Assembly: GCA_900110395.1 (NCBI GenBank)
Contig: FODP01000018.1
Span: 1-62,244 of the forward strand
Origin: Rhodospirillales bacterium URHD0017
GTDB taxonomy: Bacteria; Pseudomonadota; Alphaproteobacteria; Reyranellales; Reyranellaceae
Length of the DNA: 62,244 nucleotides
Direction: 5' to 3'
Part shown: positions 45,868 through 53,291 of the stretch, piece by piece
Position numbering within the stretch: the first letter of the stretch is position 1
How the letters are laid out: the number at the start of each line of letters is the position of its first letter
The notes under the pieces: model-generated
Database searches by the model: none
Seen by the model: the letters and a program-made list of their open reading frames with translations, nothing else
Told to the model about the DNA's origin: nothing
Program-made: the position numbers and the translations under genes

Positions 45868-47655
45868 ATGGACGAGCGTGACTTGCGTGGTCTGTTGGAC
45901 CAGGTGAAGGCGGGCGCACTGTCGCGTCGCATCTTCTTGCGGCGTATGGCGGCGGTGGGGCTGGCGGGCCCCTTCGCCAATCAGCTGCTCGCCTTGTCGG
46001 GCGTCGCCATGGCCCAGTCGAAGCCGGTCTACAAGCCGACCAGGCGCGGCGGCGGCGGGCTGTTGAAGGTGCTGTGGTGGCAGGGGCCGACCTTGCTCAA
46101 TCCGCACTTCGCGGTCGGCACCAAGGACCAGGACGGTTCGCGCCTGTTCTATGAACCGCTGGCTGGCTGGGACGCGGAGGGCAACCTGCGGCCGATCCTG
46201 GCCGAATCGATCCCGGGGCGCGAGGACGGCAGCCTGGCCGCCGACGGCAAGTCGGTCACCTGGCGGCTGAAGAAGGGCGTCAAATGGCACGACGGCCAGC
46301 CCTTCACCGCCGACGACGTGATCTTCACCTGGCAGTATGCCCGTGATCCCGAGGCCGGAGCGGTCACCAGCGGATCCTACAAGGACATCACGGTCGAAAA
46401 GGTCGACCAGCACACTGTCACCGTGAAGTTCCAGCAGCCGACGCCGTTCTGGGCCGACGCCTTCGTCGGCTGGTTTGGCATGATCATTCCCCGCCACCTG
46501 TTCGCCGACTACACCGGTGCGAAGTCGCGCGAGGCGCCGACCAATCTCAAGCCGGTCGGCACCGGTCCTTACATGTTCAAGGACTTCAAGCCGGGCGATC
46601 TGGTAACGGGCGTGATCAACCCGAACTACCATGTCGAGAATCGCCCGCACTTCGACGCCATCGAGATGAAGGGTGGCGGCGACGCGGTCTCCGCCGCGCG
46701 GGCCGTGCTGCAGTCGGGCGAATTCGACTTCGCCTGGAACCTGCAGGTCGAGGACGAGATCCTCGCCAAGCTGGAGAAGGGCGGCAAGGGCCGCCTCATC
46801 TACAGCAAGGGCGGCGGCATTGAGCACATCCAGCTCAACAACACCGATCCGTGGACCGAAGTCGACGGTGAACGCTCGAGTCTCAAGACCAAGCATCCGA
46901 TCCTGAGCGACTTCGAGGTCCGCCGCGCGCTGGCGCTGCTGGTCGACAAGGACTCGGTCGAGAAGCACATCTATGGCCGCGGCGGCGTGGCGACGCCCAA
47001 CTACATCAACAATCCCGAGCGCTTTCGCTCGAAGAACACCAAGTACGAATTCAACGTCGACAAGGCGATCGACATTCTGGAGAAGGCGGGCTGGAAGAAG
47101 GGCGCCGACGGCATCCGCGAGAAGGGCGGCAAGAAGCTGAAGCTCGCGTACCAGACCTCGATCAACCAGCCACGGCAGAAGAACCAGGCGATCGTCAAGC
47201 AGGCCTGCCAGAAGGCGGGCATCGAGGTCGAGTTGAAGTCGGTGACGGCGTCGGTGTTCTTCTCCTCCGACGTCGCCAATCCGGACACGTACAGCAAGTT
47301 CTATTGCGACCTGCAGATGTACAACAACGGCAGCCAGCCCGATCCGGAGATCTTCCTGCGCCAGTTCTGCTCGTGGGAGGCGGCCACCAAGGACAACAAG
47401 TGGCAGGGCCGCAACATCACGCGTTGGCAGAACAAGGAGTACGACGACATCCACAAGGCCGCGCAGGTCGAGCTCGATCCGATCAAGCGCGCCGCCCTGC
47501 TGATCAAGTGCAACGAGCTTGTGATCAACAATGTCGTCGTGATCCCCGTGGTGGCCCGCCTCGGCGTCGCCGCCGCCAGCAACAAGCTCGTCTGCGAGAT
47601 CAGCGGCTGGGACAACAACACCTGGGACCTGCCGAACTGGTATCGCGACGCCTGA
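45868..47655 (+). CDS. Family-5 ABC substrate-binding protein, Tat-exported (tandem copy 3)
   Basis: A 595-residue paralogue of copies 1 and 2. It has the Tat signal SRRIFLRR with cleavage near AMAQ, then the same LLNPHFAVGTKDQDGSRLFYEPL and PVGTGPYMFKDFKPGD blocks. It is closer to copy 1 in several segments (FRSKNTKYEFNVDKAIDILEK) but closer to copy 2 in others (AQVELDPIKRAA), which may reflect gene conversion among the three. A GGGAGG site precedes the ATG. It has its own leader with the sigma-54-like element. An aspartoacylase-like gene follows after a strong hairpin. Confidence 0.94.
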   Translation: MDERDLRGLLDQVKAGALSRRIFLRRMAAVGLAGPFANQLLALSGVAMAQSKPVYKPTRRGGGGLLKVLWWQGPTLLNPHFAVGTKDQDGSRLFYEPLAGWDAEGNLRPILAESIPGREDGSLAADGKSVTWRLKKGVKWHDGQPFTADDVIFTWQYARDPEAGAVTSGSYKDITVEKVDQHTVTVKFQQPTPFWADAFVGWFGMIIPRHLFADYTGAKSREAPTNLKPVGTGPYMFKDFKPGDLVTGVINPNYHVENRPHFDAIEMKGGGDAVSAARAVLQSGEFDFAWNLQVEDEILAKLEKGGKGRLIYSKGGGIEHIQLNNTDPWTEVDGERSSLKTKHPILSDFEVRRALALLVDKDSVEKHIYGRGGVATPNYINNPERFRSKNTKYEFNVDKAIDILEKAGWKKGADGIREKGGKKLKLAYQTSINQPRQKNQAIVKQACQKAGIEVELKSVTASVFFSSDVANPDTYSKFYCDLQMYNNGSQPDPEIFLRQFCSWEAATKDNKWQGRNITRWQNKEYDDIHKAAQVELDPIKRAALLIKCNELVINNVVVIPVVARLGVAAASNKLVCEISGWDNNTWDLPNWYRDA

Positions 47656-47703
47656 GTCTCGCAATGACCCGGAACGCGTTGTGTCGAGCTTCTCGTTCAC
47701 AGC

Positions 47704-47744
47704 GCACATTCCGCCCGGCTGATTTCCAGCCAGGCGGAATGTGC
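47704..47744 (+). promoter_or_regulatory. Long hairpin before the aspartoacylase-like gene
   Basis: A 12-bp perfect stem (GCACATTCCGCC with GGCGGAATGTGC), one mismatch, a further 5-bp stem GGCTG/CAGCC and a 5-base loop. It is followed by TCTATAAG, which could be a -10 element, 33 bases before the next ATG. It may act as operator, attenuator or terminator; there is no T-tract. Confidence 0.6.
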
Positions 47745-47776
47745 TCTATAAGCGCGGTTCCGGAGGTCGCGTGTCC

Positions 47777-48718
47777 ATGTCTGATAATCCGCCGATCGAA
47801 TACGACTTTCCCGACATCAGGCCGTGGGAGCAGGGCGACGCGCCCTATATCCACGTCCGCGAGAGCGGCAAGCCCGGTCCGACGGTCATGGTGGCGGCGC
47901 TCACCCACGGCAACGAGGTGTCGGGGGCGATCGTGGTCGACGAGCTGCTCGGCCGCGGGCTCAAGCCGCGCCGGGGCACGCTGATCTTCTCGTTCAACAA
48001 CTTCGAGGCCTATCAGCGCTTCGATCCCAACAACCCGTTCAAGTCGCGCATGATCGACGAGGACTTCAACCGCACCTGGGGCCGGCTCGACCAGACGGCG
48101 ACGACGCGCGAGACCAAGCGGGCCCAGATCGTGCGGCCCTACGTCGAGCGCGCCGACTTCCTGCTCGACCTTCATTCCATGCACGACGATTGCGTGCCGC
48201 TGATGCTGTGCGGGCCGCTCGACCGCGGCGCCGAGATGGCGCGGCGCCTGGGCGCGCCGGCCGACATCGTGCGCGACCGCGGCCATGCCGCCGGCATGCG
48301 CATGCGCGACTACGGCGGCTTCGGCGATCCCCAGAGCGGCAAGACCGCCTTGCTGATCGAGACCGGCCAGCACTGGCGCGCCTCGTCGGTCGTGGTGGCC
48401 AAGGACGTGGCCCATCGCTTCCTCACCGAGACCGGCGTGGTCGAGGCGTCGGACCTGCCAGCCGACTGGAAGCAGCCCGCGCCGCAGAGCCAGCGTGTCG
48501 TGCAGGTCACCCATGCCATCGCCACCAAGCGCGGCAACTTCACGCCGGCGCGGCGCTTCGAGGGCCAGGAGGTGGTCGCCAAGGCGGGCACCGTGCTGGG
48601 CCACGACGACGGCGAGGCGGTGACGACGCCCTACGACGATTGCGTGCTGGTGATGCCCGCGGTCAACCGGCCGCTGCGCGCCGGCGTCACGGTTGTTCGT
48701 CTGGGTCGGCTGATCTGA
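47777..48718 (+). CDS. Succinylglutamate desuccinylase/aspartoacylase-family zinc hydrolase
   Basis: A 313-residue zinc-dependent amidohydrolase of the AstE/AspA (M14-like) group. Zinc ligands are His44 and Glu47 (LTHGNEVSG) and His133 (LLDLHSMHDD). A DEDFNRTWG block typical of the group and the late TALLIETGQHW segment, with the predicted catalytic Glu, are present. The C-terminal beta domain ends LRAGVTVVRLG. Such enzymes cut N-acyl amino acids. It may process compounds bound by the three preceding receptors. GGAGG ten bases upstream supports the ATG. Its 3' end overlaps the converging murJ by 32 bases. Confidence 0.92.
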   Translation: MSDNPPIEYDFPDIRPWEQGDAPYIHVRESGKPGPTVMVAALTHGNEVSGAIVVDELLGRGLKPRRGTLIFSFNNFEAYQRFDPNNPFKSRMIDEDFNRTWGRLDQTATTRETKRAQIVRPYVERADFLLDLHSMHDDCVPLMLCGPLDRGAEMARRLGAPADIVRDRGHAAGMRMRDYGGFGDPQSGKTALLIETGQHWRASSVVVAKDVAHRFLTETGVVEASDLPADWKQPAPQSQRVVQVTHAIATKRGNFTPARRFEGQEVVAKAGTVLGHDDGEAVTTPYDDCVLVMPAVNRPLRAGVTVVRLGRLI

Positions 48719-50273
48719 TACCGGGCTGGCGGCGCATCACGAAGCGCAGCTCCGACAGGCGCATGACGCCCAGCAGCGCGCCCAAGGCGGCGTAGACGGC
48801 GCCGCCCACGACACAGACGACGAGCAGTGCCAACACGCCCGTGACATTGGCGTGCGCCAGGACCGGTTTCAGCACCACGAGCGCGCCCCAGAGGACGACA
48901 CCCATGCCGGTGGTTGCCGCCAGCATGCGCCACGACCGCGACACCAGCCGGTGGTCGGCGATCCAATGGTCGCGGCGGCGCAGCACGATGGCCAGCATCG
49001 CCGCGTTCAGCCAGCCCGATAGCGAGGTGGCGAGCGCGATGCCGACCTGGGCGAGGCTGGTGCCGTAGAGGAAGAAGACGTTGAGCGCCACGTTCACGAC
49101 GATGGCGGCGATCGCGATGTAGAGCGGTGTGCGCGTGTCCTCGCGGGCGAAGAAGCCCGGAGTCAGCGCCTTGACCAGCACGAAGGCCGGCAGGCCGAGC
49201 ACGAAGGCCGCCAGAGCGCTTGCCGTGCGCAAGGTGTCGTCGGGGCCGAATTGGCCGCGCTCGAACAGCACGCGGATGATGGGGTCGCTCAGCAGCCACA
49301 GCGCCACCGTCGCGGGGAGACTGAGCAGCAGGCCGAACTCGATGGCGCGGTTCTGGTTTGCCATGGCGGAGTCGGTCTGGCCGGCGCGCAGTTGCCTCGC
49401 CAGCAACGGCAGCAGCGCCGTACCGATGGCGATGCCGATGACGCCGAGCGGCAGCTGGGCAATGCGGTCGGCATAGTAGAGCGCGGAGATCGTGCCGACC
49501 GGCAGTAGCGAGGCCCACACCACGTCGAGCATGGTACTGATCGATTGCACGCCGCCGCCGATCGCCACGGGCGTGGCGAGAGCCACCAGGCGCGCCACTC
49601 GCGCTGTCCAGCGCGGTCGCACCAGTTTCATGCTGACGTCGTCACGGGCGCAGGCGTTCAGCAGCCACAGCCATTGCAGCAGGCCCCCGATTGCGACGCC
49701 GATCGAGGCGGCGTAGCCGGCGTTGGGCAGCAGCGGCGTCAGGCCAAGCACGGCGCCGATCAGCGCCAGGTTAAGCAGGATGGGCGTGGCCGCGACATGG
49801 GCGAAGCGGTCGATGCTGTTCAGCACGCCGCCGTAGAGAGAGGCCAGCGAGATGAACAGCAGATAAGGGAAGGCGATGCGGCCGAAGTCGACGGCTAAGG
49901 CGAAGGCCGGTGCATCGTCGCGCATGCCGGGCGCCAGCAAGGTCAGAACCCACGGCATGGCGAGCATCAGCACGATCGAGAACGGCACCAGCACCAGCAG
50001 CAGGGCGGCATGGGCCTGGCGGGCGAAGGCCAGCGCCTCGGCGCGGCCATGGTCCTGCAGCTCGCGCGAGAACAGCGGCACGAAAGCCGCCGAAAAGGCG
50101 CCCTCGGCGAACAGGCGGCGGAAGAAGTTCGGCAGCTTGAAGGCGACGACGAAGGCGTCGGCCACGGCGCCCGAGCCCAGCACCGCCGACAGCACGACGT
50201 CGCGGACGAAACCCACGACCCGGCTCAACAGCGTGAAGCCGCCGACGGTGGCAACGGCGCGGCCGAGGCTCAT
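48687..50273 (-). CDS. murJ: Lipid II flippase
   Basis: A 528-residue MOP-superfamily membrane protein with about 14 helices. Family signatures seen are the N-terminal GGFTLLSRVVGFVRDVVLSAVLG, FVVAFKLPNFFRRLFAEGAFSAAFVPLFS with the conserved arginines, and EDTRTPLYIAIAAIVVNVALN. It moves the peptidoglycan precursor lipid II across the inner membrane and is normally essential. The last ten or so codons overlap the end of the converging hydrolase gene. trpS, its usual downstream neighbour in alphaproteobacteria, lies some 10.5 kb away. Confidence 0.97.
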   Translation of the reverse strand: MSLGRAVATVGGFTLLSRVVGFVRDVVLSAVLGSGAVADAFVVAFKLPNFFRRLFAEGAFSAAFVPLFSRELQDHGRAEALAFARQAHAALLLVLVPFSIVLMLAMPWVLTLLAPGMRDDAPAFALAVDFGRIAFPYLLFISLASLYGGVLNSIDRFAHVAATPILLNLALIGAVLGLTPLLPNAGYAASIGVAIGGLLQWLWLLNACARDDVSMKLVRPRWTARVARLVALATPVAIGGGVQSISTMLDVVWASLLPVGTISALYYADRIAQLPLGVIGIAIGTALLPLLARQLRAGQTDSAMANQNRAIEFGLLLSLPATVALWLLSDPIIRVLFERGQFGPDDTLRTASALAAFVLGLPAFVLVKALTPGFFAREDTRTPLYIAIAAIVVNVALNVFFLYGTSLAQVGIALATSLSGWLNAAMLAIVLRRRDHWIADHRLVSRSWRMLAATTGMGVVLWGALVVLKPVLAHANVTGVLALLVVCVVGGAVYAALGALLGVMRLSELRFVMRRQPGIRSADPDEQP

Positions 50274-50288
50274 GAGGCCTCTTTTCCT

Positions 50289-50431
50289 GCCCCGTCATAC
50301 GGGGGAGGGCAGGGAGGGGGCAGGCCCCACGCCGGGCCTCGGCCAGTTTCAGATCGGAATGATCTCATATGCCGAGAGATCGCCTCTGTTGCCTTCTCCC
50401 TCCTGTATCCTCCCCCGCAAGACGGGGGAGG
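50289..50431. repeat. Palindromic G/C-tract repeats upstream of murJ
   Basis: The gap contains CCCGT/ACGGG followed by GGGAGGGCAGGGAGGGGG (50289-50322), and a perfect hairpin CCTCCCCCG/CGGGGGAGG at 50409-50431. They resemble the CCTCTCCCCC-type family seen at 54341 and 62126. The remaining bases show no gene. Confidence 0.6.
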
Positions 50432-50489
50432 AGAAGAAAAAGGCGCCGAGACCGCCATAATCCTGTCATCGTCCTCTGCCATAGTCTCT

Positions 50490-50564
50490 CTCGGTGGCGG
50501 CCGGTGATGTGATGACCGGTTTAAACCGCTACCACGGCCGGTCCCTAACAGGGCCGGTTTTTTA
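50490..50564 (+). ncRNA. Candidate small RNA of about 75 nt with intrinsic terminator
   Basis: Three nested or serial stems are seen. GGTGGCGG (50493-50500) pairs with CCGCTACC (50526-50533). Inside it CCGGT/ACCGG closes a loop GATGTGATG. A terminator hairpin follows, CCGG-t-CCCT/AGGGCCGG (50538-50557) with TTTTTT. A CATAGT (50480-50485) could be the -10 element. No protein gene precedes this terminator on the plus strand, so it should belong to an RNA. Size and layout recall alphaproteobacterial suhB/mmgR-type sRNAs, but I cannot confirm the family. It overlaps the last three bases of the converging monooxygenase gene. Confidence 0.65.
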
Positions 50565-51809
50565 TTGGGCGGACGCCAGCTTCAACAGCGTCTCGCGGTC
50601 CTGGGCGGCGAGCTTCTTGTAGTCGCCGACGATCCGTTCCAGCTCGGCGCTCGGCAGCACGCTCTCGAGATCGGCAAAGCCCTGCGGCGCCCGCTGCTCG
50701 ACGAGGTCGAGCATGACGTCGATGCCCTTGCGGCGGTTGCTTTCGACGATTCCCGCGGTCGGCGGCAGGCGGCGGCGCTCGTAGCGCAGCAGGGCCGCCT
50801 CCGGATCGCCGCCGGCCACAAGCTCCTGGGTGATCGCCTCGCCGTCGAGGATCGCCTGCGAGGCGCCGTTGGAGCCGATGGGATACATGGGGTGCGCAGC
50901 ATCGCCCAGCAGGGTGATGCGGCCGTGGCTCCAGCCCGGCAGCGGATCGCGATCGACCATGGGGAACTCGAAGATGGCGTGGGCCGCACGGATGACGCCC
51001 GGCACGTCGAGCCAGCCGAAGTTCCAGTCCTCGAAGCGCGGCAGGAAGTCGGCAAGCTTGCCCGGACGGTTCCAGTCCTCGCGCGGCAGCATGGCGTTGC
51101 CCATGTGCAGGTCGCAGATCCAGTTGATCAGCGCCTCGCCGCGCTCGGCATGGCCGCGGCTGATGGGATAGCAGACGAATTTCTGATTGTGGTGGCCCGC
51201 CTGCACCATGGTGTTGCCGCCGAGGAAGGGCTTGCCCACGGTGACGCCGCGCCACATCAGGATGCCCTGCCACTTGGGCGGGCCTTCGTCGGGATGGAAG
51301 TGCGCGCGCACGGCGGAGTGGATGCCGTCGGCGCCGATCAGGATATCGGCTTCGGTCGTCTCGACGATCGCGCCGTCGCGGTCGGCAAAGCGGGCCGTGA
51401 CTGTCCTGCCCTTCTGCTCGAAACCCGCGATGCGCCGGCCGAACCTGATCCGTCCCGCGCCCAGCATCCTCTCGGCGGCGCGATGGAGGATCATCTGCAG
51501 CTCGCCGCGATGGATGGAGAATTGCGGCCATGGCAGGCCGGCATGGCGGCCACGCGGATCGGCCCAGATGGTCTGGCCATGGCGGTTGGCGTAGCGCAGC
51601 TCGCGCGTCTCGATGGCGGTGGCGGCCAGCGCCGGCTGCAGGCCGAGGCCCGACAGGATGCGGACGGCGCCCGCCTGGATGTTGATGCCGACGCCGAGCG
51701 GCCGGAGCTCGCTCACGGCCTCGAAGACTTCGACGTCGAAGCCGGCGCGATGGAGGCACATCGCGGCGGTCAAGCCACCGATGCCGGCGCCGGCGATGGC
51801 GATCTTCAT
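50562..51809 (-). CDS. FAD-dependent aromatic-ring monooxygenase-like protein
   Basis: A 415-residue class A flavoprotein monooxygenase. GAGIGG at residues 7-12 binds the ADP part of FAD. ILIGADGIHSAVR is the DG motif, and ITLLGDAAHPMYPIGSNGASQAI is the GD motif. The PhzS/salicylate- or 3-hydroxybenzoate-hydroxylase branch fits best; the ring substrate is unknown. It is the distal gene of a compact minus-strand group after DUF971, with a seven-base gap. The stop lies within the T-tract of the opposing small-RNA terminator. Confidence 0.92.
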   Translation of the reverse strand: MKIAIAGAGIGGLTAAMCLHRAGFDVEVFEAVSELRPLGVGINIQAGAVRILSGLGLQPALAATAIETRELRYANRHGQTIWADPRGRHAGLPWPQFSIHRGELQMILHRAAERMLGAGRIRFGRRIAGFEQKGRTVTARFADRDGAIVETTEADILIGADGIHSAVRAHFHPDEGPPKWQGILMWRGVTVGKPFLGGNTMVQAGHHNQKFVCYPISRGHAERGEALINWICDLHMGNAMLPREDWNRPGKLADFLPRFEDWNFGWLDVPGVIRAAHAIFEFPMVDRDPLPGWSHGRITLLGDAAHPMYPIGSNGASQAILDGEAITQELVAGGDPEAALLRYERRRLPPTAGIVESNRRKGIDVMLDLVEQRAPQGFADLESVLPSAELERIVGDYKKLAAQDRETLLKLASAQ

Positions 51810-51816
51810 GATGGTC

Positions 51817-52227
51817 TTAGGGGTCCCGGCTCAGCCCGCGATAGAGCAGGGCGGCCTGGTAGGCGGCCCATTTTTCGGCGTAGCTGTCGCCAAGCTCGCG
51901 CAGATAGGACCAGCTGTAGATACCGCTGTCGTGGCGGTCGTCGAAGACGATACGGATGGCGTAGTGGCCGACCGGCTCGACGGCGGCGATTTTCACGTGG
52001 CGGCGGCCGGACACGATCTTCTTCTGGCTGGGGCCGTGGCCCTGCACCTCAGCCGACGGGCTTTCGACGCGCAGGTATTCGGCCGGCAGCGAATGGGTGA
52101 TGCCGTCGGAGAATTCGATCTCCATCCGGCCCTCTTCCTTGAAGACGCGCAGCTCGGTCGGCCACGGCGCGGTGGTCTCATAGCTGCCTTCGTCGGGCGC
52201 CGCCTTGGGGAACTCCGCAGCGCTCAC
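51817..52227 (-). CDS. DUF971-domain protein (gamma-butyrobetaine-hydroxylase N-terminal-like)
   Basis: A 136-residue protein with a DUF971 domain: LRVFKEEGRMEIEFSDGITHSLPAEYLRVESPSAEVQGHG, then VGHYAIRIVFDDRHDSGIYSWSYL. The domain is shared with the N-terminus of gamma-butyrobetaine hydroxylases and with iron-sulfur and folate-linked proteins, but the stand-alone form is of unclear function. It lacks the cysteines of a full zinc site. The ATG overlaps the Trm112 stop (ATGA), so the two are translated together. Confidence 0.92.
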   Translation of the reverse strand: MSAAEFPKAAPDEGSYETTAPWPTELRVFKEEGRMEIEFSDGITHSLPAEYLRVESPSAEVQGHGPSQKKIVSGRRHVKIAAVEPVGHYAIRIVFDDRHDSGIYSWSYLRELGDSYAEKWAAYQAALLYRGLSRDP

Positions 52228-52439
52228 GGCACGTCCCTGATCTGGCGCGCCTCGCTCACCAGCATGATCGGGATGCCGTCGCGGATGGGATAGGCGAGCC
52301 CGGCCTTGCGGCTGATCAGCTCGCCGGCGGCTGCGTCGTACTCGAGCGGCCCGTGCGAGGCCGGGCAGACCAGGATTTCCAGCAGCTTGGGATCGACGCC
52401 AGAGCGGCGCGGTGCGGGTTCGTCCGATGGAGGGTTCAT
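52224..52439 (-). CDS. Trm112-family protein
   Basis: A 71-residue protein with the UPF0434/Trm112 core LLEILVCPASHGPLEYD, then LISRKAGLAYPIRDGIPIML. Only the first cysteine of the zinc-knuckle-like motif remains (CPAS), as is common in bacterial members. These proteins are thought to support methyltransferases or other partners. The ATG at 52439 is preferred; an upstream ATG at 52497-52499 would add residues encoded by the palindrome arm and linker and is unlikely. It overlaps DUF971 downstream. Confidence 0.9.
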   Translation of the reverse strand: MNPPSDEPAPRRSGVDPKLLEILVCPASHGPLEYDAAAGELISRKAGLAYPIRDGIPIMLVSEARQIRDVP

Positions 52440-52495
52440 CGCGTGGGAGCCTTGGTTCTTGTTGATGAGCTTATAGCACGGTGCTGATGAAGGCG

Positions 52496-52564
52496 TCATT
52501 GGACCGCGGGCCTCCAGGCCCGCATCATGCGCATGAGCGGGCCTGGAGGCCCGCGGTCCAATGA
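52496..52564. repeat. Perfect 28-bp-arm palindrome (R4)
   Basis: Arms 52496-52523 (TCATTGGACCGCGGGCCTCC...) and 52537-52564 are exact reverse complements around the 13-base ATCATGCGCATGA. It fits exactly between the LON-domain stop and the Trm112 leader. It has the same arm length as the palindrome at 23269-23331 but a different sequence. Confidence 0.92.
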
Positions 52565-53278
52565 CTAATTCGCCCGTTTCGGCGGCGTTTCGCCCGCCGG
52601 GCCGAAGGCGTTCATTTCCAGGAAGGCGACCAGAAGCTTGGCGCGGGCCGTCGAGTCGGCCGCCTCCAGCAAGGCCTGCTTCTCGGCGGGGCCGAACGGC
52701 AACACCATGGACAGCGAGGTCACGAGGTTGGCGTCGGCGGCCTGCTTCACCGCGTCCCAGTCGGTCGAGAGATTGCGGCCGCGGAAGAAGGCGGCCAGTG
52801 CCGCCATCAGGCGCTCGCGGTCGAGCTCGATCTGCTCATCGGCATGGTCGAGGTCGGCGCGGTAGGGCGAGAACAGCGAAGAGACGCGGCGATAGCCGCC
52901 ATGGGCAGGGTCGAGCTCGCGCACGATGTCGAAGCGGCAGACGCCGGAGAGGGCCAGCAGGAGGCGGCCGTCCTCGGTCTCGTTGAAGCTGACGATGCGG
53001 CCGGCGCAGCCCACCTTGTGCACCTTGGGCCGGCCGTTCTCGGTCGGCAGGCCGTCGCCGGCAAAGCCGCCGGGCTGCACCGGCTGCACCATGCCGATCA
53101 TGCGATGACCCGCGAGCGCGTCGAAGATCATCGCGAGATAGCGCGGCTCGAAGACGTTGAGCGGCAGCTTGCCGCCGGGCAGCAGCAGCACGCCCGACAA
53201 CGGGAAGATCGGCAGCGTCTCGGGGAGCTGCTCGAGGCTCGGCTCGAAGGGATTGCGGCCGGGCACCCGCTCGGTCAT
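52565..53278 (-). CDS. LON peptidase substrate-binding-domain protein
   Basis: A 237-residue stand-alone LON N-domain: LPIFPLSGVLLLPGGKLPLNVFEPRYLAMIFDAL, then RMIGMVQP, VGCAGRIVSFNETEDGRLLLALSGVCRF and a helical C-terminus. No ATPase or protease domain is present, so it is not itself a protease. In alphaproteobacteria it commonly follows a CnoX-like thioredoxin gene and precedes Trm112 and DUF971, as here, suggesting a role in protein quality control. A 13-base gap separates it from the thioredoxin gene. Confidence 0.93.
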   Translation of the reverse strand: MTERVPGRNPFEPSLEQLPETLPIFPLSGVLLLPGGKLPLNVFEPRYLAMIFDALAGHRMIGMVQPVQPGGFAGDGLPTENGRPKVHKVGCAGRIVSFNETEDGRLLLALSGVCRFDIVRELDPAHGGYRRVSSLFSPYRADLDHADEQIELDRERLMAALAAFFRGRNLSTDWDAVKQAADANLVTSLSMVLPFGPAEKQALLEAADSTARAKLLVAFLEMNAFGPAGETPPKRAN

Positions 53279-53291
53279 GCCCGCGCTTCGA

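Noticed and set aside
52440..52499. Longer Trm112 start at 52499
   Set aside because: The added residues come from a palindrome arm and linker and lack family similarity; the ATG at 52439 fits the usual length.
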